DNA of 64,000 nt from contig NZ_JACHMB010000001.1 of the NCBI RefSeq assembly GCF_014204795.1, positions 6,274,501-6,338,500 on the forward strand, in the 5' to 3' direction. The notes below the pieces were generated by a model. It had not been told where the DNA came from. It saw only the letters and a program-made list of their open reading frames with translations, and searched no databases. The first letter of the stretch is position 1. Every line of letters starts with the position of its first letter. This DNA comes from Nonomuraea jabiensis (GTDB lineage Bacteria > Actinomycetota > Actinomycetes > Streptosporangiales > Streptosporangiaceae). The translations under genes and the position numbers were made by a program. Below are positions 42,709-49,472 of this stretch, piece after piece.

Positions 42709-44211
42709 GTGCGTACGTACGGGAACCCCGTCGTCGCCGGGTTCCACCCGGACCCCAGCGTGTGCCGGGTCGGTGACGACTACTACCTGGTGTGCTCCAG
42801 CTTCGAGTATTTCCCGGGCGTCCCGATCTTCCACAGCCGCGACCTCGTGCACTGGCGCCAGATCGGCAACGTCCTCGACCGGCCCTCGCAGCTGAACCTG
42901 CCGCCGGACGTGCCCGCCTCCGGCGGCGTCTACGCGCCCACCATCCGCCACCACGACGGGCGCTTCTACGTGATCACCACCAACGTGAGGGCCGGCGGCA
43001 ACTTCATCGTCACCGCCGAACGCCCCGAGGGCCCCTGGTCCGACCCGGTCTGGATCGACCTGCCCGGCATCGACCCCGACCTGACCTGGGACGAGGACGG
43101 CGCCTGCTGGTGCGCCTTCTCCGGCACGCAGGTGGCGCGGATCGATCCCGCCGAGGGGAAGGTGCTGGAGGGGCCGTACCAGGTCTGGTCCGGCACCGGC
43201 GGGAAATATCCGGAGGCGCCGCACCTCTACGAGGTGGACGGCTGGTGGTACCTGCTCATGTCCGAAGGCGGGACCGAGCGCGGCCACGCCGTCTCGATCG
43301 CCCGCGCCCGCACGCCGCGCGGCCCGTTCGAGCCCGGCCCGGTCAACCCGATCCTGACGCACCGCGGCACCGACCGGCCCATCCAGAGCACCGGCCACGC
43401 CGACCTCGTGCAGGCCGCCGACGGGACCTGGTGGATGGTCCTGCTCGGCACCCGCCCGCGCGGCTACACCCCCGAGTACCAGGTCCTCGGGCGGGAGACG
43501 TTCCTCACGCCCGTACGGTGGGAGGACGGCTGGCCGGTCGTGGGCCCCGTCGAGGAACGCCACCCGGCGCCCGCCGCCTGGCACCCGCTCCCGCCCGAGC
43601 CCTCCCGCGACGACTTCGACGAGCCCTCGCTACGGCCCTGCTGGATCTCGCCGCGCGGCCGCCCGGACGGCTCCTGGTCGCTGACCGAGCGGCCCGGCCG
43701 GCTGACCCTGCACGCCACCGGCCCGACCCTCGACCGTCCCGGCCACACCTTCGTCGGCCGCCGCCAGCAGCACCACGACTGCCGCGTCACCGCCCTGCTG
43801 GAGCCGGGCGCGGGCACGGCCGGGGTGTCGGTCCGGATGGACGAGGCCCACCACTACGACCTGGAGGTCCAAGGGGGGATGGTGCGGGTGGTCGCGCGCA
43901 TCGGCCCGCTCCGGCAGTGCCTGGCCGAGCGGCCGGTGCCGGCGGGGCCGCTCACGCTCGCCCTCGACCTCCGCACCCGCGACGTCCTGCCGCCGTCCGT
44001 CATCTCGCCGGCGGACGAGCCGGTGGGGGTGGACGGCCGGGGGCCGGACACCATCGCCTTCTCGGCGAACGGCACGCTCCTGGCCGAGCTGGACGGGCGT
44101 TACCTGTCCACCGAGGTGGCCACCGGGTTCACGGGGCGGGTGATCGGGATGTACGCGACGGAGGGGAGCGCGAGCTTCGACTGGTTCGACTACCAGCCCG
44201 CCACCCCCTGA
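42709..44211 (+). CDS. GH43 beta-xylosidase / alpha-L-arabinofuranosidase
   Basis: 500 residues from a GTG with GGGGAAGGAG upstream, two bases after the GH3 stop. Five-bladed propeller with the three acidic catalytic positions: Asp15 (AGFHPDPSV), Asp122 (PGIDPDLTWD) and Glu169 (KYPEAPHLYEVDGWWYLL). A C-terminal beta-sandwich of about 180 residues (DDFDEPSLRPCWISPRG, VSVRMDEAHHYDLEV, IGMYATEGSASFDWFDY) is the extra domain of GH43 beta-xylosidases. It is cytosolic and closes the operon; together with GH3 it would convert arabinoxylo-oligosaccharides to monosaccharides. Confidence 0.93.
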   Translation: MRTYGNPVVAGFHPDPSVCRVGDDYYLVCSSFEYFPGVPIFHSRDLVHWRQIGNVLDRPSQLNLPPDVPASGGVYAPTIRHHDGRFYVITTNVRAGGNFIVTAERPEGPWSDPVWIDLPGIDPDLTWDEDGACWCAFSGTQVARIDPAEGKVLEGPYQVWSGTGGKYPEAPHLYEVDGWWYLLMSEGGTERGHAVSIARARTPRGPFEPGPVNPILTHRGTDRPIQSTGHADLVQAADGTWWMVLLGTRPRGYTPEYQVLGRETFLTPVRWEDGWPVVGPVEERHPAPAAWHPLPPEPSRDDFDEPSLRPCWISPRGRPDGSWSLTERPGRLTLHATGPTLDRPGHTFVGRRQQHHDCRVTALLEPGAGTAGVSVRMDEAHHYDLEVQGGMVRVVARIGPLRQCLAERPVPAGPLTLALDLRTRDVLPPSVISPADEPVGVDGRGPDTIAFSANGTLLAELDGRYLSTEVATGFTGRVIGMYATEGSASFDWFDYQPATP

Positions 44212-44221
44212 CCCGCCGTAC

Positions 44222-44278
44222 GGGCCGCGGTCCCTCGGAGGGCGCGGCCCGCACCCCGCCACCTCCCGAGGGACCGCG
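44222..44278 (+). terminator. Nested GC hairpins at the end of module B
   Basis: CGCGGTCCCTCGG (44226-44238) pairs with CCGAGGGACCGCG (44266-44278), a perfect 13-bp stem. An alternative stem GGGCCGCG/CGCGGCCC (44222-44229 and 44243-44250) is mutually exclusive with it. Either would end the operon; the pair of alternatives resembles an attenuator but follows the last gene. Confidence 0.6.
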
Positions 44279-44368
44279 AGGTGGGCCGCCCTTCTCTCCC
44301 GAGGACGGCGACGCCGTACGGGGCTCCCCTCCCGAGGGGCCGCAACCCCGTGCGGTGGGGCAGGCGTT

Positions 44369-44401
44369 TAAGGTGCTTCCCTTATTAAGGCAGTCGCCTT
44401 A
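44369..44401. promoter_or_regulatory. Tandem palindromic operator before the second P450
   Basis: TAAGG-N6-CCTTA occurs twice (44369-44384 and 44386-44401), separated by a single T, so the period is 17 bp; the inner arms CCTTA-T-TAAGG form a further palindrome. All four half-sites are perfect. It lies 38 bp before the P450 start, and a TetR gene closes the operon, so two TetR dimers probably bind here. Confidence 0.8.
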
Positions 44402-44438
44402 GGGTTGAGGGCGACTCGTCAACGACAATGGGGGCGTC

Positions 44439-45644
44439 ATGACCGAAACCATGCCCGATTACCCCTTCCCGCGCACGACGGCACTGGAGCCGCCGAAGGA
44501 GTGGGCCGAGCTGCAGGACCGCTGCCCCGTGGCCCACGTGCGGCTGCCCAGCGGCGACGCCGCCACGCTGCTGACCCGCTACGACGACGTCCGCGCGCTG
44601 CTCACCGACACCAGCTTCCAGCGCGGAGGCGAGGGCGCGGCACGCGTGTCCACGACGGATGACGGCGGGATCTTCAGCCGCGGCAGCACCACGCGCCTGC
44701 GGGAGGGGGAGGACCACCTGCGGTGGCGGCGGCTGCTCAGCAAGTCCTTCACCATCCGCAAGATGGAGTCCTGGCGTCCCCGGGTGCAGCAGATGACCGA
44801 CGAGCTCGTCGACGACCTGCTCAAGTCCGGCTCGCCCGCCAACCTGTCGCTCCAGCTGGGCCTGCCGCTGCCGGTGCGGGTCATCTGCGCGCTCGTCGGC
44901 GCCCCCAGCGAGGACCAGGACAAGTTCGCGCACTGGTCCCAGGTCATGCTGACGCTGACGCGCTACACGCAGGAGGAGGTGCTGAAGACGTACGAGGAGT
45001 TCGGCGCGTACGTCTCCGCCCTGGTCGAGGAGAAGCGGACGAACCCCGGCGACGACCTGCTCAGCGAGCTGACCCAGATCTCCGACAGCGAGGACGGCCG
45101 GCTCGGCCACGAAGAGCTGATCACCACCGTGATGGCGCTGCTGCTGGCCGGGCACGAGACCACGTCCAACATGATCGCCATCATGGCCGCGATGCTGCTG
45201 GCGGAGCCGGAGCGCTACCAGGCGGTCATCGACGACCCGGAGCTGATCCCCGGCACCGTCGAGGAGGTGCTGCGGCTGGACAGCACGCTGAGCGTGGTCG
45301 GCTTCCCCAGGGTCGCCACCCAGGACTCCGAGTTCGCCGGCACCACGGTGCCCGCGGGCAGCACCGTGATCCCGTGCCGGCCCGCGGCCAACCGCGACCC
45401 GCGCAAGTTCGACGATCCGGACGCGTTCGACCCGCGCAGGGACAACGCCAACCAGCACCTGACGTTCGGCGCGGGCCCGCACTACTGCCTCGGCCAGCCG
45501 CTGGCCAGGCTGGAGCTGCAGGTCGTGCTCGGCACGCTCGCCCGCAGGCTGCCCACCCTGCGCCTGCGCGACAGCGCCGACGAGCTGCGGCTGCGCACCG
45601 GGCTGCTGTCGGGCGGGCTCCAGGACGTGTGGGTCACCTGGTGA
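44439..45644 (+). CDS. Cytochrome P450
   Basis: 401 residues. I-helix MALLLAGHETTSNM, K-helix EEVLRLDSTLSVV (ExxR), and heme loop LTFGAGPHYCLGQPLA with Cys350. The N-terminus YPFPRTTALEPPKEWAEL is typical of actinobacterial CYP105/107-like enzymes that oxidise small lipophilic or secondary-metabolite substrates. No ferredoxin is adjacent; the nearest redox genes are at 23.3 and 61.2 kb. It shares a transcript with the TetR gene seven bases downstream, so induction by its own substrate is likely. Confidence 0.94.
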   Translation: MTETMPDYPFPRTTALEPPKEWAELQDRCPVAHVRLPSGDAATLLTRYDDVRALLTDTSFQRGGEGAARVSTTDDGGIFSRGSTTRLREGEDHLRWRRLLSKSFTIRKMESWRPRVQQMTDELVDDLLKSGSPANLSLQLGLPLPVRVICALVGAPSEDQDKFAHWSQVMLTLTRYTQEEVLKTYEEFGAYVSALVEEKRTNPGDDLLSELTQISDSEDGRLGHEELITTVMALLLAGHETTSNMIAIMAAMLLAEPERYQAVIDDPELIPGTVEEVLRLDSTLSVVGFPRVATQDSEFAGTTVPAGSTVIPCRPAANRDPRKFDDPDAFDPRRDNANQHLTFGAGPHYCLGQPLARLELQVVLGTLARRLPTLRLRDSADELRLRTGLLSGGLQDVWVTW

Positions 45645-45651
45645 GCTCGCG

Positions 45652-46308
45652 ATGAGCGTCCAGGCGTCCGCGCGGGCGGTGACCGCGAGGAGCGCGATCA
45701 TGCGTGCGGCGGAGCGCCTGTACGCCACGGAGGGCTTCGCCGGGGTGTCGATCCGGCAGATCGGCGAAGCCGCCGGGCAGCGCAACAAGTCCGCGGTGCA
45801 GTACCACTTCACCTCCCGGGACGAGCTCGTCAAGGCCATCCTGGCCGAGCACGCCGAGGCCATGGAGGTGCACCGGCTGGCGATGATGAGCCGGCTCGGC
45901 GAGCCCGCCGGGATGTCGCCGCGCGACCGGATCCGCTGCGTCGTCCTGCCCCACATCGAGCACCACGTCGACCTGGGCGTCCCCTCCTGGTACGGCCGCT
46001 TCCTCGCCCAGGTCGTCGTCGAGCCCGCGCTGCGTGAGTACGCCGTCAGCGTCCACCTGGAGCGGCCGTCCCTGCGCCGCCTGTACGACGCCACCCGGGA
46101 CCCGGGCGAGCGCGATCCCGCCCGGACCGCGCGGCGGGAAGCCATGACCCGCGTGCTCATCGTGCACATGTGCGCCGAACTGGAACGCGACCTGGCCGCA
46201 GGTCACGCCACCGCCGCGTCCGCCGCGACGGCCTGGCGGCGGCTGGGCGACGACCTGGTCACGGCGGTCTGCGGCCTCCTCGGCGCTCTGCGCTCCGACC
46301 CACGCTGA
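45652..46308 (+). CDS. TetR family regulator of the P450 operon
   Basis: 218 residues with the HTH at about residues 14-60 (SAIMRAAERLYATEGFAGVS, IRQIGEAAGQRNKSAVQYHFTSRDELV). QRNKSAVQYHF is the TetR subgroup recognition helix seen in regulators with few palindromic sites. The ligand domain contains VVLPHIEHHVDLGVPSWYGRF. It is the second gene of the P450 operon, so the upstream tandem operator gives a simple autoregulated switch. Confidence 0.9.
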   Translation: MSVQASARAVTARSAIMRAAERLYATEGFAGVSIRQIGEAAGQRNKSAVQYHFTSRDELVKAILAEHAEAMEVHRLAMMSRLGEPAGMSPRDRIRCVVLPHIEHHVDLGVPSWYGRFLAQVVVEPALREYAVSVHLERPSLRRLYDATRDPGERDPARTARREAMTRVLIVHMCAELERDLAAGHATAASAATAWRRLGDDLVTAVCGLLGALRSDPR

Positions 46309-46429
46309 CCACCGGGTAGGGGCGGGCGGCGCGCTTGTCCGTGACTTGGTCGCGGGTTGGGCGGGGCTCGTCCCCGGTCCAAGAACTCGCGAAGTCCGCG
46401 ACAAGTGCGCCTGCCTAACGTTGCTCCGT

Positions 46430-46470
46430 GGACGCCCAGCAGGGCGTCCGGCCCCCGCCAGGCGGCGGGG
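46430..46470 (+). other. Two consecutive hairpins in the leader of the 74-residue protein
   Basis: GGACGCCC-AGCA-GGGCGTCC (46430-46449) and CCCCGCC-AGGC-GGCGGGG (46453-46470) are perfect stems of eight and seven bp, each with a tetraloop, separated by three bases. The second stem ends 22 bases before the GGAGGGG ribosome binding site. This could be a structured 5' leader. They are too close to a start codon to be a plain upstream terminator, although that is possible. Confidence 0.5.
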
Positions 46471-46502
46471 TGCTCATCCGTCTTCTCCCGGAGGGGCCGC
46501 AG

Positions 46503-46727
46503 ATGCCAGGCGAGACTTTCATCCTCACCGCGGACGGGAACGCGCGCGCCGAGCGGGTGACCGTGCTGCTCGATTCCCGCTGGGCCGAGATCGCCGACGG
46601 CCGGACGGCGCCGCGCGGCAACCCGTACCTCAGGGGCCTGATGTCCGCGCTGCTGTGGGCGGCGCTGGCCGTGCTCGGGTCGGTCATGTACGTGTTCGGC
46701 TGGATGCTGTTCGGCGGCGGCGCCTGA
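46503..46727 (+). CDS. Small single-pass membrane protein, unknown
   Basis: 74 residues from the ATG at 46503, six bases after GGAGGGG. A polar N-terminal half (MPGETFILTADGNARAER, VTVLLDSRWAEIADGR) is followed by one membrane segment, LMSALLWAALAVLGSVMYVFGWMLF, and a Gly/Ala end. No family recognised. The frame is open back to a GTG at 46428, which lies at the foot of the first leader hairpin; the internal ATG is preferred. Confidence 0.6.
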   Translation: MPGETFILTADGNARAERVTVLLDSRWAEIADGRTAPRGNPYLRGLMSALLWAALAVLGSVMYVFGWMLFGGGA

Positions 46728-46763
46728 GAAGAGGCGTCGGAGCTCGGCTCGCAATAAGCTAGT

Positions 46764-46784
46764 GTGCTATGGAATCAATAGCAC
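46764..46784. promoter_or_regulatory. Candidate HxlR operator
   Basis: GTGCTAT-GGAATCA-ATAGCAC: perfect seven-bp arms with a seven-base spacer, 33 bp before the HxlR start. HxlR proteins usually bind a dyad of this size and autoregulate. Confidence 0.65.
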
Positions 46785-46817
46785 GCCCGGTTCCGGGTGG
46801 TACCGGGAGGTAGGCTG

Positions 46818-47195
46818 GTGACCATGGCCGAACACGTCTCCGAGACCGTCGCGACGGACGGGAGCCCGCGGGGCATCTCGTGCGACGTGCAGTTCGTCGA
46901 CGTGTTCAAGGTGCTCGGCAAGCGCTGGAACGGCATGATCCTCGTCGCGCTGATGGAGCGGCCCGCGCGGTTCGGCGAGCTGGCCAGGTCGATCTCCGGG
47001 ATCACCGACGGCATCCTGTCCGACCGCCTGCGCGAGCTGATGGCGGCCAGGCTCGTCGAGCGCCAGCTCGCCGACGGCCCCGCCACGGCGGTCCTCTACC
47101 GGCTCACCCCCATCGGCGAGGACCTGCGCGGCGCCTTCCAGGAGCTGCACGCCTGGGCCGCCCGCAACAACATCCACGAGCAGTGCGCCCCCTGA
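46818..47195 (+). CDS. HxlR family transcriptional regulator
   Basis: 125 residues from the GTG at 46818, which has GGGAGGTAGG at the right distance (an ATG six bases later is too far). It contains ISCDVQFVDVFKVLGKRWNG, MERPARFGELARSISGITDG, ILSDRLRELMAARLVERQL, the HxlR winged helix. A Cys (ISCDV) near the N-terminus sits where redox- or aldehyde-sensing HxlR proteins carry their reactive cysteine. It converges with the LLM oxidoreductase gene ten bases downstream. Confidence 0.9.
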   Translation: MTMAEHVSETVATDGSPRGISCDVQFVDVFKVLGKRWNGMILVALMERPARFGELARSISGITDGILSDRLRELMAARLVERQLADGPATAVLYRLTPIGEDLRGAFQELHAWAARNNIHEQCAP

Positions 47196-47205
47196 CCGGC
47201 GGGCG

Positions 47206-48129
47206 TCACCGGCGGGCGAGGTCGATGAGCTCGGCGTAGAGGCCGAGCGTCTCGTCGATCCCCGGCTCCTCCTCGGGGCTGCGGCCGGAGGGGGAGAACA
47301 GGACGTGGTCCACCCCGGTGCCTTCGAGCCCGGCCAGGTCGTCGGCGATCTGGCGCGGTGAGCCGCCCAGGAACGGCCGGTCGTCGCCTATCGGCTCGGT
47401 GGTGATCGGCACGTTGGCCCTGGCGACCACGGTGACCGACTCCGGGTCGCGGCCGAACTCCTCGACCGCCGCCCGGAAGGCCTTGCCGAGGCCGAGCAGC
47501 GCGTCGCGCGAGAAGGCCACCGGGTTGAGCCCGTCGGCGATGCGGGCGGCCCGCCGCACGCCGCCCGGCGTCATCGCGCCCAGCAGGATCGGCACCCGTG
47601 CCTGCACCGGCTTGGGGTTGATCTCCGACTCGGCGATCCGGGTGAACTTGCCCTCGTACGAGACGGGGTCCGGCCCCCAGCAGGCCCGCATGGCGGCGAC
47701 GACCTCGTCCATGCCGGGCCCGATCCGGCTCATCGGCACCCCGGCCGCCTCGAACTCCTGCGGCATCCACCCCTGGCCCAGCCCGGCGACGACCCGCCCG
47801 CCGCTGAACCGGTCGAGGGTGGCGAAGCGCTTGGCCAGGACGGCGGCCGGGTGCAGCAGGGCGTCGATGATGCTGGTGCCGAGCTTGACGTGTTCGGTGA
47901 GCGCGGCCACGTAGCTCAGCGTCTCCAGCGGCTCGTAGGTCTGCCGGTAGACCTCGGGGACGGGCTGGGGCTCCCCGCCGCCCATGGAGACGGGCGCGAC
48001 GGGCCGCAGCAGCCGCTCGTAGGTCCACACCGAGTCGTACCCGAGCCGCTCCGCCTCGCGTGCGACGCGGGCGATGTTCTCCGGGCCGGCCAGCGGGCCC
48101 GACGTGGGCAGGGCGATACCTAGTTCCAT
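47206..48129 (-). CDS. LLM-class F420-dependent oxidoreductase
   Basis: 307 residues, luciferase-like barrel: MELGIALPTSGPLAGPENI, REAERLGYDSVWTYERLL, HVKLGTSIIDALLHPAAVLA, DRFSGGRVVAGLGQGWMPQEF, INPKPVQARVPILLGAMTPGG. The SDSVW/YDSVWTYER and GGR-GLG-GW blocks are typical of the F420-dependent subgroup. Substrate unknown. It is transcribed divergently from the SGNH esterase gene, whose promoter region it shares. Confidence 0.88.
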   Translation of the reverse strand: MELGIALPTSGPLAGPENIARVAREAERLGYDSVWTYERLLRPVAPVSMGGGEPQPVPEVYRQTYEPLETLSYVAALTEHVKLGTSIIDALLHPAAVLAKRFATLDRFSGGRVVAGLGQGWMPQEFEAAGVPMSRIGPGMDEVVAAMRACWGPDPVSYEGKFTRIAESEINPKPVQARVPILLGAMTPGGVRRAARIADGLNPVAFSRDALLGLGKAFRAAVEEFGRDPESVTVVARANVPITTEPIGDDRPFLGGSPRQIADDLAGLEGTGVDHVLFSPSGRSPEEEPGIDETLGLYAELIDLARR

Positions 48130-48227
48130 ACGCGAAGCGTACTATATTTTTCGTAGTTCGCTAGATAACTCTGAGCGAACTGCAACAGCCGTAGTTGACC
48201 ACGAGAGCGGGCTGCCATACCTTTCTT

Positions 48228-48262
48228 CCCGAAATGTTCGTTTTCCGCCCGAAATTTTCGGG
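48228..48262. promoter_or_regulatory. Candidate LacI-type operators before the SGNH esterase gene
   Basis: CCCGAAATTTTCGGG (48248-48262) is a perfect palindrome about a central T. CCCGAAATGTTCG (48228-48240) is a copy with one change, 20 bp upstream. Both match the CGAAA-N-TTTCG form of the module B operators, which suggests control by the module B LacI protein. Confidence 0.6.
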
Positions 48263-48289
48263 AACCGAGCTAGAGGTAGGGCGCTGAAG

Positions 48290-49468
48290 TTGGGGCACTG
48301 GGTCACCACGTGGACGGCGATGCCGCAGCTCACCGAGCCGGACAACCTGCCGCCCGCGCCGTACACGCAGGAGGACCTGGTCCTGGCCGACAGCACCGTC
48401 CGGCAGACCCTGCGGGTGTCGGTCGGCGGGCAGCGGTTCCGGCTGCGCCTGTCCAACGCGTTCGGCGGCGCCCCGCTGCCCGTCACCCGCGCCACCGTGG
48501 CGCTCCCGAGCGGCGGGAAGGCAGGGGTGAGCGCGATCCGGCCGGAGACCGTCCGGCCGGTGACGTTCTTCGGCCGGCCCTCGGCGGTCGTGCCGGTCGG
48601 GGCGCAGGTGGTGTCCGACCCGCTCGACCTCGCGCCGGCCGCGGGCACCGTACTGACCGTGACCCTCTACCTGGCCGACGGCCAGGCCTCGACCGGCATC
48701 ACCTCGCACCCCGGCTCGCGGACCACCTCCTACCTCGCCCGGGGCAACCAGGCCGACGCGGCGGACCTCACCGGTGCCACCCCCGTCGAGCACTGGTACT
48801 TCCTCAGCGGCCTCGAGGTGTGGGCCGAGGCCGACACGGCGACGCTCGCCCTGGTCGGCGACTCGCTGACCGACGGCAGGGGCTCCACCACCGACCAGAA
48901 CAACCGCTGGCCCGACCAGCTCTTCGACCGCCTGCAGGCCGACCGCCGCACCGCGGGGGTCGCCCTCGCCAACCAGGCGGCGGGCGGCAACCGCGTGCTC
49001 AACGACGGGCTGGGCCCCAACGTCCTGGCCCGCCTCGACCGCGACGTGCTCGCGCAGAGCGGCGTGAAGTGGCTGATCCTCTTCGAGGGCGTCAACGACC
49101 TCGGCACCGCGGAGGCCACCCAGGAGGCCCAGAAGAGGGTCGCCGACGACCTGATCGCCGCCTACGACCAGATCATCGTGCGCGCTCACGCGCAGGACAT
49201 CCTGGTGTACGGGGCCACGATCACGCCGTTCGGCGGCAGCTTCTACGACGACGCCCAGGGCTGCCGCGAGGCGGCCCGGCAGACGGTCAACGACTGGATC
49301 CGCACGAGCGGCGCGTTCGACGCGGTGATCGACTTCGACCGCGCGCTCCGGGACCCGGCCGATCCCCGGCGGATGCTCCCGGCCTTCGACGTGGGCGACC
49401 ACCTGCACCTGAACCCGACGGGCTACAAGGCGCTCGCGGACGCGGTGCCCGCGCGGCTGCTGCACTGA
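48290..49468 (+). CDS. SGNH/GDSL hydrolase, probable carbohydrate esterase
   Basis: 392 residues if started at the TTG at 48290, which follows AGAGGTAGGG. The N-terminal beta domain (HWVTTWTAMPQLTEPDNL, TVRQTLRVSVGGQRFRLRLS) is a jelly-roll seen in actinobacterial esterases of this type. Catalytic blocks: GDSLTDGRG (Ser192), GGNR (Gly/Asn oxyanion), EGVNDLG (Asn), and GDHLHLNPTGY with Asp370 and His373. No signal peptide is evident. The family deacetylates sugars or cleaves esters; given the shared operator form, acetylated xylo-oligosaccharides are a reasonable guess. The start is uncertain; the frame is open to 48074. Confidence 0.82.
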   Translation: MGHWVTTWTAMPQLTEPDNLPPAPYTQEDLVLADSTVRQTLRVSVGGQRFRLRLSNAFGGAPLPVTRATVALPSGGKAGVSAIRPETVRPVTFFGRPSAVVPVGAQVVSDPLDLAPAAGTVLTVTLYLADGQASTGITSHPGSRTTSYLARGNQADAADLTGATPVEHWYFLSGLEVWAEADTATLALVGDSLTDGRGSTTDQNNRWPDQLFDRLQADRRTAGVALANQAAGGNRVLNDGLGPNVLARLDRDVLAQSGVKWLILFEGVNDLGTAEATQEAQKRVADDLIAAYDQIIVRAHAQDILVYGATITPFGGSFYDDAQGCREAARQTVNDWIRTSGAFDAVIDFDRALRDPADPRRMLPAFDVGDHLHLNPTGYKALADAVPARLLH

Positions 49469-49472
49469 CCCG

